64,000 bases of DNA from Asterias amurensis (taxonomy: Eukaryota > Echinodermata > Asteroidea > Forcipulatida > Asteriidae). The translations under genes and the position numbers were made by a program. Location: positions 22,534,450 to 22,598,449 of the forward strand of contig NC_092648.1 of NCBI RefSeq assembly GCF_032118995.1, written 5' to 3'. The notes under the pieces were generated by a model. That model was given only the letters and a program-made list of their open reading frames with translations. It ran no database searches and was not told the origin of the DNA. Below, one piece after another: positions 10,540 through 22,552 of this stretch. Numbering within the stretch: the first letter of the stretch is position 1; each line of letters begins with the position of its first letter.

Positions 10540-12062
10540 CTTTTCACCTTGGTAACCCCTGGTTAGATTTGAATTCTGGACCAGGCATTGCTTGACAAGC
10601 ACTAAAGGCAGTCAGGTTGGCTCTAAAGTTGTTTTCTTTCTTCTGCGTTGTCACCTCTGTAACCTCTAGTTAGGTTCGCATCCTGAACCAGGCCTCGACT
10701 TGCACTAAGGGCAGTCTGGTTGGCTCTAAAGTTGTTTTCTGTCTTCTGCTTTGTCACCTCTATAGCCCGTGGTTATAGGTTCAAATCCTGGACCAGGCCT
10801 TGACTTGCACTAAAAAAAACCAGTCAGGTTGGCTCTAAAGTTGTTTTCTTTGCTTCTAGTTTGTCACCTCTGTGGCCCCTGGTTAGGTTTTAATCCTGGA
10901 CCAGGCCTTGACTTGCACTAAGGGCAGTCTGGTTGGCTCTAAAGTTGTTTTCTTCTTCTGCTCTTCACCTCTGTAGCCCCTAGTTAGGTTCACATCCTGA
11001 ACCAGGCCTTGACTTGCACTAAGGGCAGTCTGGTTGGCTCTAAAGTTGTTTTTCTTCTTCCGCTCTTCACCTCTGTAGCCCCTGGTTAGGTTTGCATCCT
11101 GAACCAGGCCTTGACTTGCACTAAGGGCAGTCTGGTTGGCTCTAAAGTTGTTTTCTTTTTCCGCTCTTCACCTCTGTAGCCCCTGGTTAGGTTTGCATCC
11201 TGAACCAGGCCTTGACTTGCACTAAGGGCAGTCTGGTTGGCTCTAAAGTTGTTTTCTTTTTCCGCTCTTCACCTCTGTAGCCCCTGGTTAGGTTTGCATC
11301 CTGAACCAGGCCTTGACATGCACTAAAGGCAGTCAGGTTGGCTCTAAAGTTGTTTTCTTTCTTCTGCGTTGTCACCTCTGTAACCCCTAGTTAGGTTCGC
11401 ATCCTGAACCATGCCTTGACTTGCACTAAGGGCAGTCTGGTTGGCTCTAAAGTTGTTTTTTTCTTCTGCTCTTCACCTCTGTAACCCCTAGTTAGGTTCA
11501 CATCCTGAACCAGGCCTTGACTTGCACTAAGGGCAGTCTGGTTGGCTCTAAAGTCGTTTTTCTTCTTCTGCTCTTCACCTCTGTAACCCCTAGTTAGGTT
11601 CGCATCCTGAACCATGCCTTGACTTGCACTAAGGGCAGTCTGGTTGGCTCTAAAGTTGTTTTTTTCTTCTGCTCTTCACCTCTGTAACCCCTAGTTAGGT
11701 TCACATCCTGAACCAGGCCTTGACTTGCACTAAGGGCAGTCTGGTTGGCTCTAAAGTTGTTTTTCTTCTTCTGCTCTTCACCTCTGTAACCCCTAGTTAG
11801 GTTCACATCCTGAACCAGGCCTTGACTTGCACTAAGGGCAGTCTGGTTGGCTCTAAAGTTGTTTTTTTTCTTCTGCTCTTCACCTCTGTAACCCCTAGTT
11901 AGGCTCGCATCCTGAACCAGGCCTTGACTTGCACTAAGGGCAGTCTGGTTGGCTCTAAAGTTGTTTTTCTTCTTCAGCTCTTCACCTCTGTAACCCATAG
12001 TTAGGTTTGCATCCTGAACCAGGCCTTAATTGACTTGCACTAAGGTTGGCTCTAAAGTTGTT
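10540..12062. repeat. Minisatellite of about 102-bp units, about 15 copies
   Basis: The unit contains 'cacctctgtaacccctagtt', 'ctgaaccaggccttgacttg' and 'ctggttggctctaaagttgt'. The first two or three and the last copies are most diverged; the middle (about 10,930-11,990) is nearly homogeneous, as expected from unequal exchange or conversion. Because 102 is a multiple of three, the minus strand is open over many units and would encode a 34-residue repeat (core GYRGEEQKKKNNFRANQTAL). The frame is broken between blocks and there is no start context or splice frame, so I treat it as non-coding. Confidence 0.85.
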
Positions 12063-15000
12063 TAAGAGTTGGTAGTACTATGAACATTTTATCGGTGTCA
12101 TTTAAACCAATGTTATATAAGATAAGTTTTAGGTCACTAAGCCAATAATCTTGGCCAAACTTCATCACTGCTATTAAGCAGAACATTAAGCTATTGCTAA
12201 GCAATAGCTTCGAGTATTTCACGGACAAACCTGTTTTCATGTTATTTTCCAGGTTGAAATTTCCTATAGTGACTCGATTCACCCTAACAACATCAAGACC
12301 CCATGATAGATCTTGGTTGCACCATTGTGAGTCTCAACCTCAATCCCCATGTGTAAATGTGAAGTGCATTAAGACCATAGAGCAATGGTTAGATGCACAT
12401 CATATCTTGCAATTTGACTTGCAAACTGATGGCAGACAGAAGACTGTATAACCCCCAGCGACGTCAGTGCAAGGGGCTCTAAACAATAAAGAAGAGGGAA
12501 AGCAATAAAAAAAAAAACAGAACAAAAAAAACCAGCATCATCTGGGGACTTTACTAATGACCCAATCAACATTCAAGCGTGCATCATCTGATATTTCAGC
12601 ATCACGGTTGCCATGGCAATGCAGAGTAGTTGCTAGATGGATAGATATCGAAATACACGACATGGAAAATGCAAAGTCAATAATTTCTTAATGGCTGGCT
12701 TCAGTTATGACATCTAACCAAGACAAGGCTGATCACTCACACAATGGAGCTATCTCCTGCTTGTAGCTCCATGCTGGGAGCTATCTCCTCTTTATAGCTC
12801 CACGCTAACACCATCCAACTGAAGATACTATAACCCCCCCCCCCCCCCCCCCCACTCCTCCTATATGGTTCTCAGATATGATCAGCTTAGGAACTATGAT
12901 GAATTGACCATTGACATGTTCATAAATCCACAAACATCTCAGGGATGCAGAATGGCATGCAAGAACAAAATACCAAAGATTATATTTAATCTGATGATCA
13001 AAATGTGAGACACTCGATGAATGATGCAACTCTGTGCAAATGAAGTCCAGCTTTCTATTGGTATCCTAAATGTCACTTTAACACGTGTGTAGAAAATAAA
13101 TATAGAATTCCACATTTGCAGAAATATAGAAAAAAATATTTTGCCTTCAATGTTATCACATTGCAACTGAAGTGAAACTTCTGTTGCTATATTTCCTGTT
13201 GCTATATTTATCAACGTGAGGTTTAAAGCTCACTTAAGTTTGATAAAAACAACTTTCAGTCATTTTAAAAAAATTTGGTGATGCAAAAGCTGCATCCAAA
13301 ACAGCTTCATCACAGTAATTTGGACTCAAAAGGAAAGTTGTCTACTTGCAATATTTTAGTTAATAGATTGAAAATTGTACTCAAGTGCATGTACACACGC
13401 ATGCAGTCCACGTTTTACCATCATTAGCAATGCAGCACTTTGTCTCCACACGCAATTAAGAATTGTACAGTAGACCTGGTCCTTGAGTAATTCACATAGA
13501 ATAACTGTAGACAGTATCAATTAGAATGTCAACGTGGAACCCTAAGTTGTGACTAACGTAGCGTTTTCAGCGGCATTCGTGTTTGTCTTCTGCACCCATC
13601 ATCCTCTGTGAGGTTATCATTGCTAATGTAGCAATCTTAACCCGCACTAATTAATCTCCGATTTTCAAGGCTATCCCGTTAATGGAAATGTGTCCCAATT
13701 TGCAGATGGTGTATTACCACAACATCTCATCACAAAAAACATTGTGTGCTCAAGCTATGAGGAAGGTTTTACATACTTTATGTTATTCAACCAGGCGCTG
13801 ATACAGGAATTTTACCAGGGAGTCCCCCCCCCCTTCCTAATAAAAAAAACAAACAAAAGATGCAAAATGCAAAACAATGTTTTTTTTTAAGAGTATGATG
13901 CAAGCAGGCATTATGACTAGAGGTCTGTAATGAGCTTTAGGGTTGAAACTGTGTGATGGCACAATTAGGTCCCATTCCCTGGAACCATCCCCTAGACCAA
14001 CACCCCCCATGATTCATCCTTGGACCCAACCAAAGGACCCAACCCCTAAAAACCACCCCTTAGACCCCAACCCTTGGACACGCCCTTTAGAACCACACCT
14101 AACAACGTCTACTGTATCTGAGCACACACTACTGTATAACGCAATAATAAATTTTAAAAATCTGACTGTAACACCTTTAACAAATGTTTCCCAGAAAAGC
14201 TAATCGAAAGGAACTTCTGACAACAACTTTGTAAAAGTCCATCCCTGGGGCAGGACAAATATCATGTTGATTATATTCACCCCGACCCTCGCTTCAACAA
14301 AAGAATGAATCACAACTAGTGACATACAAGTGTTATAGACACTGGTCCCTCCGACACCAATCAAAATAGATGAACACACCCATCAAATAATAAGTGCTTT
14401 ATCAACTGTGTTATTGAGAGCGTATTTTTTATCCCACCCATGTTTATATTAGTTTACTTAATCATCATGACAACAAACGACTCTAATTGTTGTACAGCGC
14501 ACAGTTTTATGACCAAGCAATCCTGTTCTACATTATGATACATTAAGACCACACTTATCGTGCTGTCGCTTGACTGCACACAATGATCATTTTCTACTTT
14601 TCTTTCAGTCTTGGTTTCAAATAACATAATTAGACAAGGTGAAAACAAAAAACCCAGATGGTTTGTACGGATATTATGTTCATGTTTTTTTAGTTTACAG
14701 ACACGGCAGACACAGTAAACAAAAATGGCTAGTTGCCTGCAGAGGCAATGTATTTAAAAAAATACAGGATTGGTAATTTCTTCTTCTTTTTTAGAGAGGG
14801 GTAATCTATAAAATCAGAAAGCTTACTGGTGATCAAGTTCAAACCTTTACCAATTATACAAAGAAATGATCAGTAATACTGTGAAAGGGCAAACAGCATT
14901 TGAAGACACCCAATATAACCATTGCTTAAGTTTGTTAGAGTTGCTCAAGTCTAAAACAATCATGTTTACACCAAGGAATGTTTGGTGTAACATTTTTAAC

Positions 15001-15582
15001 TGGTTCCCTGATATTTCTTGCTAAGCAGAATTCTTTTGTAATAAAAAGTTTGCTGCATAACAAACTCTATAAAATAGAGCCATGTTGAAACAAATAAGGC
15101 AACATCTTCAGACTTCATCTATGTGCGTTTTTGAGTCTTCTTCAAGATGACTCCGCCATCTTGGAAAAAGTGGATAAAGGGAGGGAGTACTTCCGATTTC
15201 ACCTTTGGCATTCATTTGAATGACTGTATCTGTGCATTTGGACTCAAGCAATTCACTCAATGGGTCAATAAATTCAAGGCTTTTTGCAAGAGATGAAGAT
15301 TTCCCTACACCGGCCTCAACAAAAACAAACCACTATATATCACTGTGTATTTCAAAATACACATAAGCCTTATAACATACAACTTCACAGCACTGTCCTC
15401 AAGGAAAGAAAGCAAGTCATGTCTACATATTTTTTTTCTTTTTGATTTATTACGAAGATGTATTGATTTAAATTATGTTAGTACACTATTGAACTTAATC
15501 AATTTATGAAACAAACAAGAAATTAACAAAATCCAAGCCACCCTTACTTAATTTACCCATTACAGCTACCATGTAGGAGATG
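12063..15582. other. Gene-free stretch with simple-sequence patches
   Basis: Contains short stem-forming repeats 'ggagctatctcctgcttgtagctcc' like at 12,745-12,812, a run of about 19 C at 12,835-12,853, and a C-rich decayed tandem (cccaacccctagacc-like) at 13,980-14,100. No gene recognised. Confidence 0.4.
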
Positions 15583-15935
15583 TTAAAGGAACACGTTGCC
15601 TTGGATCGGTCGAGGTGTCTTTCAAAAAGCGTTTGTGACCGTTTGTTATAAGATGCATATGATTAGAAAGATATTTTAAAAGTAGAATATAATGATCCAC
15701 ACATGTATCACTCGAAATTGGCTTGTATGGGAGTCAAAATTTTGACTCCCATAAATGGCCGACCGTGTTAGTTCGCAAAGTAAAAGGAAAACCACGCAAT
15801 TTCAAGGCAAATGTGTGTGGATCATTATATTCTAATTTTACAACATCTTTCCAACCATATGCATTTTATAACAAACAGGTTACAAGCGCTTTTTATAGAC
15901 CAACTCGTCCGATCCAAGGCAACGTGTTCCTTTAA
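15583..15935 (+). mobile_element. MITE family B, full copy 2, TTAA-flanked
   Basis: Between TTAA at 15583-15586 and 15932-15935. The ends AGGAACACGTTGCCTTGGAT and ATCCAAGGCAACGTGTTCCT are inverse, with a central palindrome 'gggagtcaaaattttgactccc' like at about 15,729-15,750. Same structure as the copy at 3.2-3.6 kb. Confidence 0.85.
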
Positions 15936-18900
15936 GATTGATGAATACAAAAATAATACACAGCAGATTGATGTGCAACACAAATATTACGACACTGGGA
16001 GTATACACCATTAATAGAGTAGCCCGATATGCATCCACAATTGAAAGAGGAGGTACCCACATATGATGTTGAAACTTAACTGTGGAACTTTATCTCTTTC
16101 TATTGCAATATCTTAATATTTAAATATCTTAATATTTCAAGGCAATACATGTGCATAGCAACAAAAGAAATGCCACTAGAGTTCTACCAATTCTCTTCAT
16201 TTCTTTCATATGTTTTTTATGCAGAATAACTCTGCATAATGTTATCCATTCATAACCAGCAATACTTCCTCACAATTCTTTTGGGAGGTATTTATCAATG
16301 GTGTAGACACCCTTAACAGACTTTATATTAATCAAAAATACATGTTAGATACTCAGGAGAGTTTCTAACAATGTTTGATTAAAAAACCAACTCTGCCGGT
16401 CTGCGGAGCAAAGACCCTGGCAGGGGAAATACAGCTACATGTACATTCAACTGACATGTGGTTTCCCAGTGGCCCGGTGATCATGAAATATGTACGTCTG
16501 TCAGGTTATTAAAACATCTTTCTGTAGTCACACTATCAATTGGATCATTGCGTAGTTTGAGTTTCCTTTGGGAGAGGTTGAGAGAAAGAGAGAGAGAGAG
16601 AGAGGGGATTTGAAATTGTATTGTCTGTAAGTCATACAGCGTGAGGAATAATATGACAAGAAGCAATGCAATGCTTTGCCCCGTAGTTCTGTTCATGCTT
16701 TTGTGTTGGTTTTTAACCAATCATTTATAATTAGTCACAAATGGTAATGATAAAGGTAGTACGGCGCAATTTCATTACTCCTGCTTACAACAGAATTGTG
16801 TGCCTTGCAGTACAAGATTCTACCCATAAGCAAAAATCCATGGTAAGCAGAGCCATTATATTGGGCAGAGGCTTCTAAAAGCATGCATGCAGTGACATGC
16901 TGGTGGTACAAAGCATGTGTAACATCTTCTTTAAGGCATGAGCACTTCATGTACATAATCACTAATGCAAGAAGCGGCCATTACTCTATCAATGAACAGT
17001 GCAGAATGCTGCACTAAGCTTCTATTATGACACTGGTACCTGAATGCATACGTTGCACTTAGTCAATAAGAAACATACACTTGACATTCATCATGGTTCG
17101 GCCATCTTGTTTTTGTTATTTTTTGGTCCCTTTATATATATTTTTTAAAAATCGAAGTTATCTGTGTCTTATAGGGAGTCTGATTAAGATGACCATATAC
17201 CATCATGGAGATCTTCATGAACCAATCTACGCAATGAGTGCAATACAGAGCATGAAGCACTTCGGGAGTGCTTAAGTAACTGACCACTGGCACTTACAGG
17301 ATTTTATCATAATATGGGCCAAGGCCAAACGATAAATGCACCTCTTGTATATTGAAAAAGAGCAACGTTGAAAAAGCAAAGTTTTCTGCTAAGGAAACAA
17401 AATAGTAAATTGCTAGAACATGTAGAATGTACAATGCACATTAATATTTACTATGTGTGTAAATACCTTGCATGTCTTCAATTAATAATAGTATCATTCC
17501 AAAGTAAACCACGGTACCATGTATTACAAAGGTGTGCTTGTTTTATAGGGGAACAAAACATCAACAAAAACCCGACTTATGAGATTCTCTGAGTATGTCT
17601 TTACATTCATCCATCAAAAACGAATGTGCTTAGGAGCTGTCAACAATTATGTCTCTTAAACTTGTAAAATCTTTACAGTACAGTATGGTGTTATATAGGA
17701 ATACACACTGATAAGTTATAACAAAGTACATAGGAGATAATTTTAAGGTGAGTAATTTGTAAAAGTTTTACTTTTTTATAAATAGTACCTCTAACAAGTA
17801 GTACCTTTTGAAAAGTCACCAAAGAGTCAGAATGTGAGGGAATAGTAAAAGCTGTAGTTGAAGAGAGAATTCTTGGGAACAGAATCAAGGAACTGAATTA
17901 TTTTCATCAAACCAAGTTATTACTATTTTTGTTAATATTATTATTCTTTAAACCAAATAAATACATAAATATGAAACACAACTACAGATACAGACAACAG
18001 ACATCCCTGCGTATTATGGACAATATGAAACAAAAATGTGAAGAAAAAAAACTTACAGTAAAAAGTGATTTGTGTCATCAATCCTCAAAAAAAATAGTAC
18101 CAAACATCTGTGATCGATTGGTTTGTTTATTCTCAAAGCAAATTCATCTGCACAACAGTTGCCAATCAGGAAATGATACTGTTATTTCCAACTAAACAAA
18201 AAACTTGGGATTTCAGTTGAACTATATAGGCAATATAGAACTTGTACAGCGATGTCACAAATCAACAGCATGTTTATCACTCAGCCTTCTTTCACCTCAA
18301 AATAAGAAAAGCTCACAAGTATCAATGAAATTTTCCAAAACTTTGCCACCTGTCCCTTTATAAATTCAGTTGTTAAATTTTCATTTTTTTTTCCATTAGA
18401 CACTTGGCAAGCGAACATGATACACAAAGGTGGTACAAGTGCCATTTCTCTAATGTGGTTGGCACAGTACAACTCATTGTTTCACACACTGTTATTAATG
18501 TAGATGAAACATGAAGCGATTGCAACCTGTCGACATCCACATGTCCACATCCACATGTCCACATGTCCACATCCACACGATTTCAACAGAAACCGGCTAT
18601 TCTCTGAGCCACCACATACTCACAAAAGAGATTTCTTACTTATGATTTCATCTTGGACATGTTGACACCATATTCAAATCAGCCAGTGTCATACTACATG
18701 CATGATGAATTGTCAGATATGGCAAAATGTTAAAACTTGAAATTCCATCACGAATCAAACTACACAGACAAGAGGTGAACAAATTTGTTTCAAGACAAAA
18801 CAATGTACAATCCAAAAATAAAAATATGACAGTAAAGAACAGCTGTTATACAAGATGATATATTGAAAATAATTTAAACTGTTTTTTGTTGGCATACATT

Positions 18901-21532
18901 TAGTCAAGAACAACGTACTAATGTGTCCATTCAAATCTAGTGTGTATTTTGCCATAATATACTTTCTTTAACAAAGTTGTTATAAACTTGAGGGATGTGA
19001 GTATTTCAAAAAGGTATTCTACAAATATGTCTCAACAACTTTAAACTATAATAATTTTCTTATAAGATAACCCTTGCAAAAAAATAAAGAAACTCTATTC
19101 ACCACAAATATTAGTGCACTTCCAGGAAATAAATTGCATTATTAAACAAATAAAATAATAAATACTAAGCCAATGAACAAGATCTGAAAGAACTCTAACA
19201 CGACTCAATCGCTTGAAAGAAGCAATTTTGATAAAAAGTGTACATCTTTGATAAAGTCTCCACGACAGATCCATGGTTTCTTAGACCCTTTCAGAACCAG
19301 GAAACCAGACTCAAATGACGCCATTTGCATACAAGGTCTATAGATTACCACGCAAAGCTGCACAATCTTTACCAATAATGGACACCAAATAATACGTACG
19401 TTTATCATAACAATTAAAAATAACCCAGAAATAATACCACATACAAAGTTATTACAGATTTAAGATTTTTCTTAAGATTGACACAAATATTTTTTGGTTA
19501 TTTATGAAGCATGTCTCGATATTTTGTTTGAAATGACCACAAAAATAGCTCATTTGGGGGTTAAATTTCCCAATATTCTACACAGTAACTGCAATAAGCC
19601 ATTTGCAAGTTAGATTTTCACTTCTATAAAAAATGTCTGGTTACCGCTTAAATTTGAATTCCTCAGACTAAAGCTGTCTCATGAATCGGGCAAGCTTCAG
19701 AGAGCTTATTATGTTGCTAATAATAATAATAATAATGAGCAGTTTTTAGATAGCGAAAAAATACATTAAGTCTCAAAGCGCTATCGTCTAAGGAATTCAA
19801 GTTTCACCCACAACTTGTGAATATAAGCATGTCATCATTGTACCAGACATTCAAGTCTAACTCAAATATAGATTGTTATAAGAGATAACATGTACATGAC
19901 ATTAAAAAAATGACAATACATCAATCCAACAATTAACATCTCACATCAACAACATGAACTTGAAGAGTGCCTTAAACCTCAACACTCAGATATTTATGTT
20001 TCAATAACGATATTTAACACTAGACTGAAATAACTTAATCCTATAAAAATGTATACGTGTACATGTTTTGAGTTTAAAAAATATAGTACCATAGACAAAT
20101 CGACTGTGCTTGAACTCTCCACCCTACATGAGGTGAGTTTAATACAGCAAGTCAATACACCGTGAGGACACCTGTAGTGTTAAGAAAATATTAATATTTA
20201 TACGCAGTTACAAGTTTTTAATTATAAACTACACGAGCCCACTCTTGTAATGTAAACTGCAAGTGCATGAGATAATTAAAGCACATATTTATATACAATG
20301 TTATCAAATATTATATGTTAATATATTACAGATTATACATGCAAATTATTTTACATGATAGGCACAAAAGGTTCCTATTTTTTTGTCCTCGTAATTGCAC
20401 AGCCAGAAGAAGGTGGTTTTGGACCAAGCGATGGTATCTAATGAGGGGAGTAAACGATTCTTAAAACCCACAGACCCTTCTCAAGAATCCTTTCTAAAAT
20501 ATTGAAAGAAAAAAATATATCTGCATATCATCAAAGTCTCAAGAGCAGGATTTGTATCATCTTAAAATTCAGATTCTTATGTGGTGAAATTATTTATATT
20601 TTAGTGTCTTTTGTGCGTTTGCCACAGAGAAATATTATTGTCCCTTCTCACCTATGTTAATACAAAGCACGTGTAACCACAAAACATTCTCCAGGGGCTA
20701 ACCTCTACCTTGTAACATAAATGGCAATATATTGATTTTCCTGACAGCCTATTACTATGGCAACCGGGAGGGTTGTTTAGACATTATGGTGACTCATTTC
20801 AGATGTACATGTAGGCAGAACAAAACGTCGGTTCAATCAAACACGGAGCTATTTATGTAAACGTTTGCAATACTGCCAGCTGGGTAACCACGTACGCTTG
20901 TCCGTCTTGCTTGAAGTGACGTTATCAAGTTGTGGCCACGCTCCGTTTCCCTCAGACTCTACGGCGCGGAAGCCGTTGGTCACCGGTGGTCAGTTACCGT
21001 TGCGGATGTCCATATGGCGTTGAAGCCACATTCCACACACGCACGTCTTTTTCCCCCCTCCCTTTCAATATGACAACAATCATCTTGAACGAATTGCTGC
21101 CTGAACTTCCCCGCAGGATGACCTTGCTAATATTATTAATGTGTTTTGCGTGACTTTCATGTTGGATATCTCAGGGCCATATGTGACCGAATCTCACAGC
21201 ATGAGCAGGAAAAACCTTTGCAATCGCTCTTGTGTAAAGAGCCAAAAATGAAGATCCTCACAAAATATCGACCACAAGATTGTTTAATAAAGACAGCTAG
21301 ATATAGTATTGTTTAGTTCTACATAGAGATGATAATTAATGCTCCTAATTGCCTCCCACATGAATATATTTGCTAGGCTCACACAGTTCTGTGTTACATA
21401 AATGTACACTCTGTGGAAATTCCTTTTTTATAGTGTGCTTAAAAAAGGATATTATTCAACATTGGTAAAAGCACCGTGTGGAGGTAGTAAACATAATGTC
21501 AAGTGCCTTCACTTTGTTGGTGTGCTGTCAAG
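15936..21532. other. Long gene-poor AT-rich stretch
   Basis: Holds a decayed family-D fragment at about 16,770-16,868, a (GA)n tract at about 16,585-16,604, a 12-bp tandem ('catccacatgtc') at 18,534-18,578 and (TAA)n at about 19,720. No protein-like exon until the CpG-rich segment at about 20,880-21,150, which is listed separately. It could include untranslated sequence of the minus-strand INAFM gene, but nothing shows that. Confidence 0.4.
20881..21153. other. CpG-rich, exon-like segment of uncertain strand
   Basis: This patch is much richer in CpG than the several kilobases around it. Each strand has an open stretch of 40-70 codons. On the minus strand, an exon starting after 'atattag' at 21,138 would be open for about 47 codons and stop at about 20,985; its start phase would fit the open 3' end of the INAFM exon at 32,273. 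The acceptor lacks a pyrimidine tract and the peptide has no motif I know. It may be a terminal exon, a promoter or neither. Confidence 0.2.
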
Positions 21533-21774
21533 GCCCAATTTCATAGAGCTGCTAAGCACAAAAATTTGCTTAGCATGACATTTCTTCCTTGATAAAAACA
21601 GGATTACCAACCAAATTTCCATGTGATTTTGAGGATAAGCAAACAACAGCCGAATACAAGTAAACAGGCAATATGCAACAAATGGAAATTTGTTGGTAAT
21701 CCTGTTTTTATCAAGGAAGAAATTTCATGCTCAGCAAATTTTTGTGCTTAGCAGCTCTATGAAATTGGGCCCTG
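21533..21774. mobile_element. Inverted-repeat element family C, full copy
   Basis: The ends 'ggcccaatttcatagagctg' and 'cagctctatgaaattgggcc' are inverse, with sub-terminal 'gataaaaacaggattaccaac' like arms also inverted, giving a 242-bp fold-back structure. A second copy lies at 63,071-63,317 in a KNL1 intron. Non-coding; no clear target duplication seen. Confidence 0.75.
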
Positions 21775-21862
21775 ATAGTTTCACTTGGTGCAAGATTGTT
21801 AATCAACAGAATTAAGATTGATTTGGGATTACTTATTATTATATATTATGTATGCTTGTGTT

Positions 21863-22219
21863 TTAAGGCAGTGGACACTATTGGTATTTACTCATTATAA
21901 TTATTAGCATAAAACCTTACTTGGTAACGAGTAATGGGGACTCTCAATGGTTGGTAGTATAAAACATTGTGAGAAACGGCTCCCTCTGAAATGGAGTAGT
22001 TTTCGTGAAAGAAGTAATTTTCCACGAATTTGACGTCAAGCATCTGAAAGCACACAACTCCGTGTGACAAGGGTGTTTTTTTCTTTTATTATTATCTGGC
22101 AACTTCGATAACCGATTGAGCTCAAATTTTCACAGGTTTGTTATTTTATGCATACGTTGAGATACACCAAGTGAGAAGACTGGTCTTTGACAATTACCAA
22201 TAGTGTCCAGTGTCTTTAA
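21863..22219 (-). mobile_element. MITE family A, copy 3 (inverted), TTAA-flanked
   Basis: Between TTAA at 21863-21866 and 22216-22219, in the opposite orientation to the copies at 1.8 and 7.2 kb. It has lost most of the internal 'gagacctca/tgaggtctc' hairpin. It abuts a family-C2 remnant, which begins at 22,219. Confidence 0.8.
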
Positions 22220-22552
22220 GCAGAAATGAGCAGGAAACCAGTCACAAATTGTACTTGTGACATGATAGTTTGGCTGGTAACCTTATCCTGTCAAGCATTG
22301 TTAACTTCTTTAATTGCTTGTCATTATTCGCTTGATTTTTTGTTGTTGCTGATTTTAAACTTATTTTTTATATCTTGTTGTTTTTGCTGATTATCTATAT
22401 TTTAAATGTTTCTCTGTATTAGCGCCATGGAGCATTGTTTTTCGATGGATATGGCGCTATATAAATTTTTACTATTATTATTATTATTATCATTAGTGTT
22501 ATTGTACTTCAGCACTTTTTGTGCTTTAATCGGCTCTAAGAAATTGGGCCCT
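22219..22552 (-). repeat. Repeat C2 remnant split by a non-LTR retrotransposon tail
   Basis: 22,219-22,330 matches the inverse of the C2 interior at 3,110-3,230, and 22,505-22,552 matches its end (gaaattgggccctg). Between them, about 22,335-22,500, sits a segment ending 'ggcgctatataaatttttac' followed by (TTA)n, typical of the 3' end of an animal LINE or its SINE. Confidence 0.55.

Noticed and set aside
11187-11998. Minus-strand open frames with a 34-residue repeat
   Set aside because: They follow from a 102-bp satellite unit. Frames break between blocks, and there is no start or exon context.
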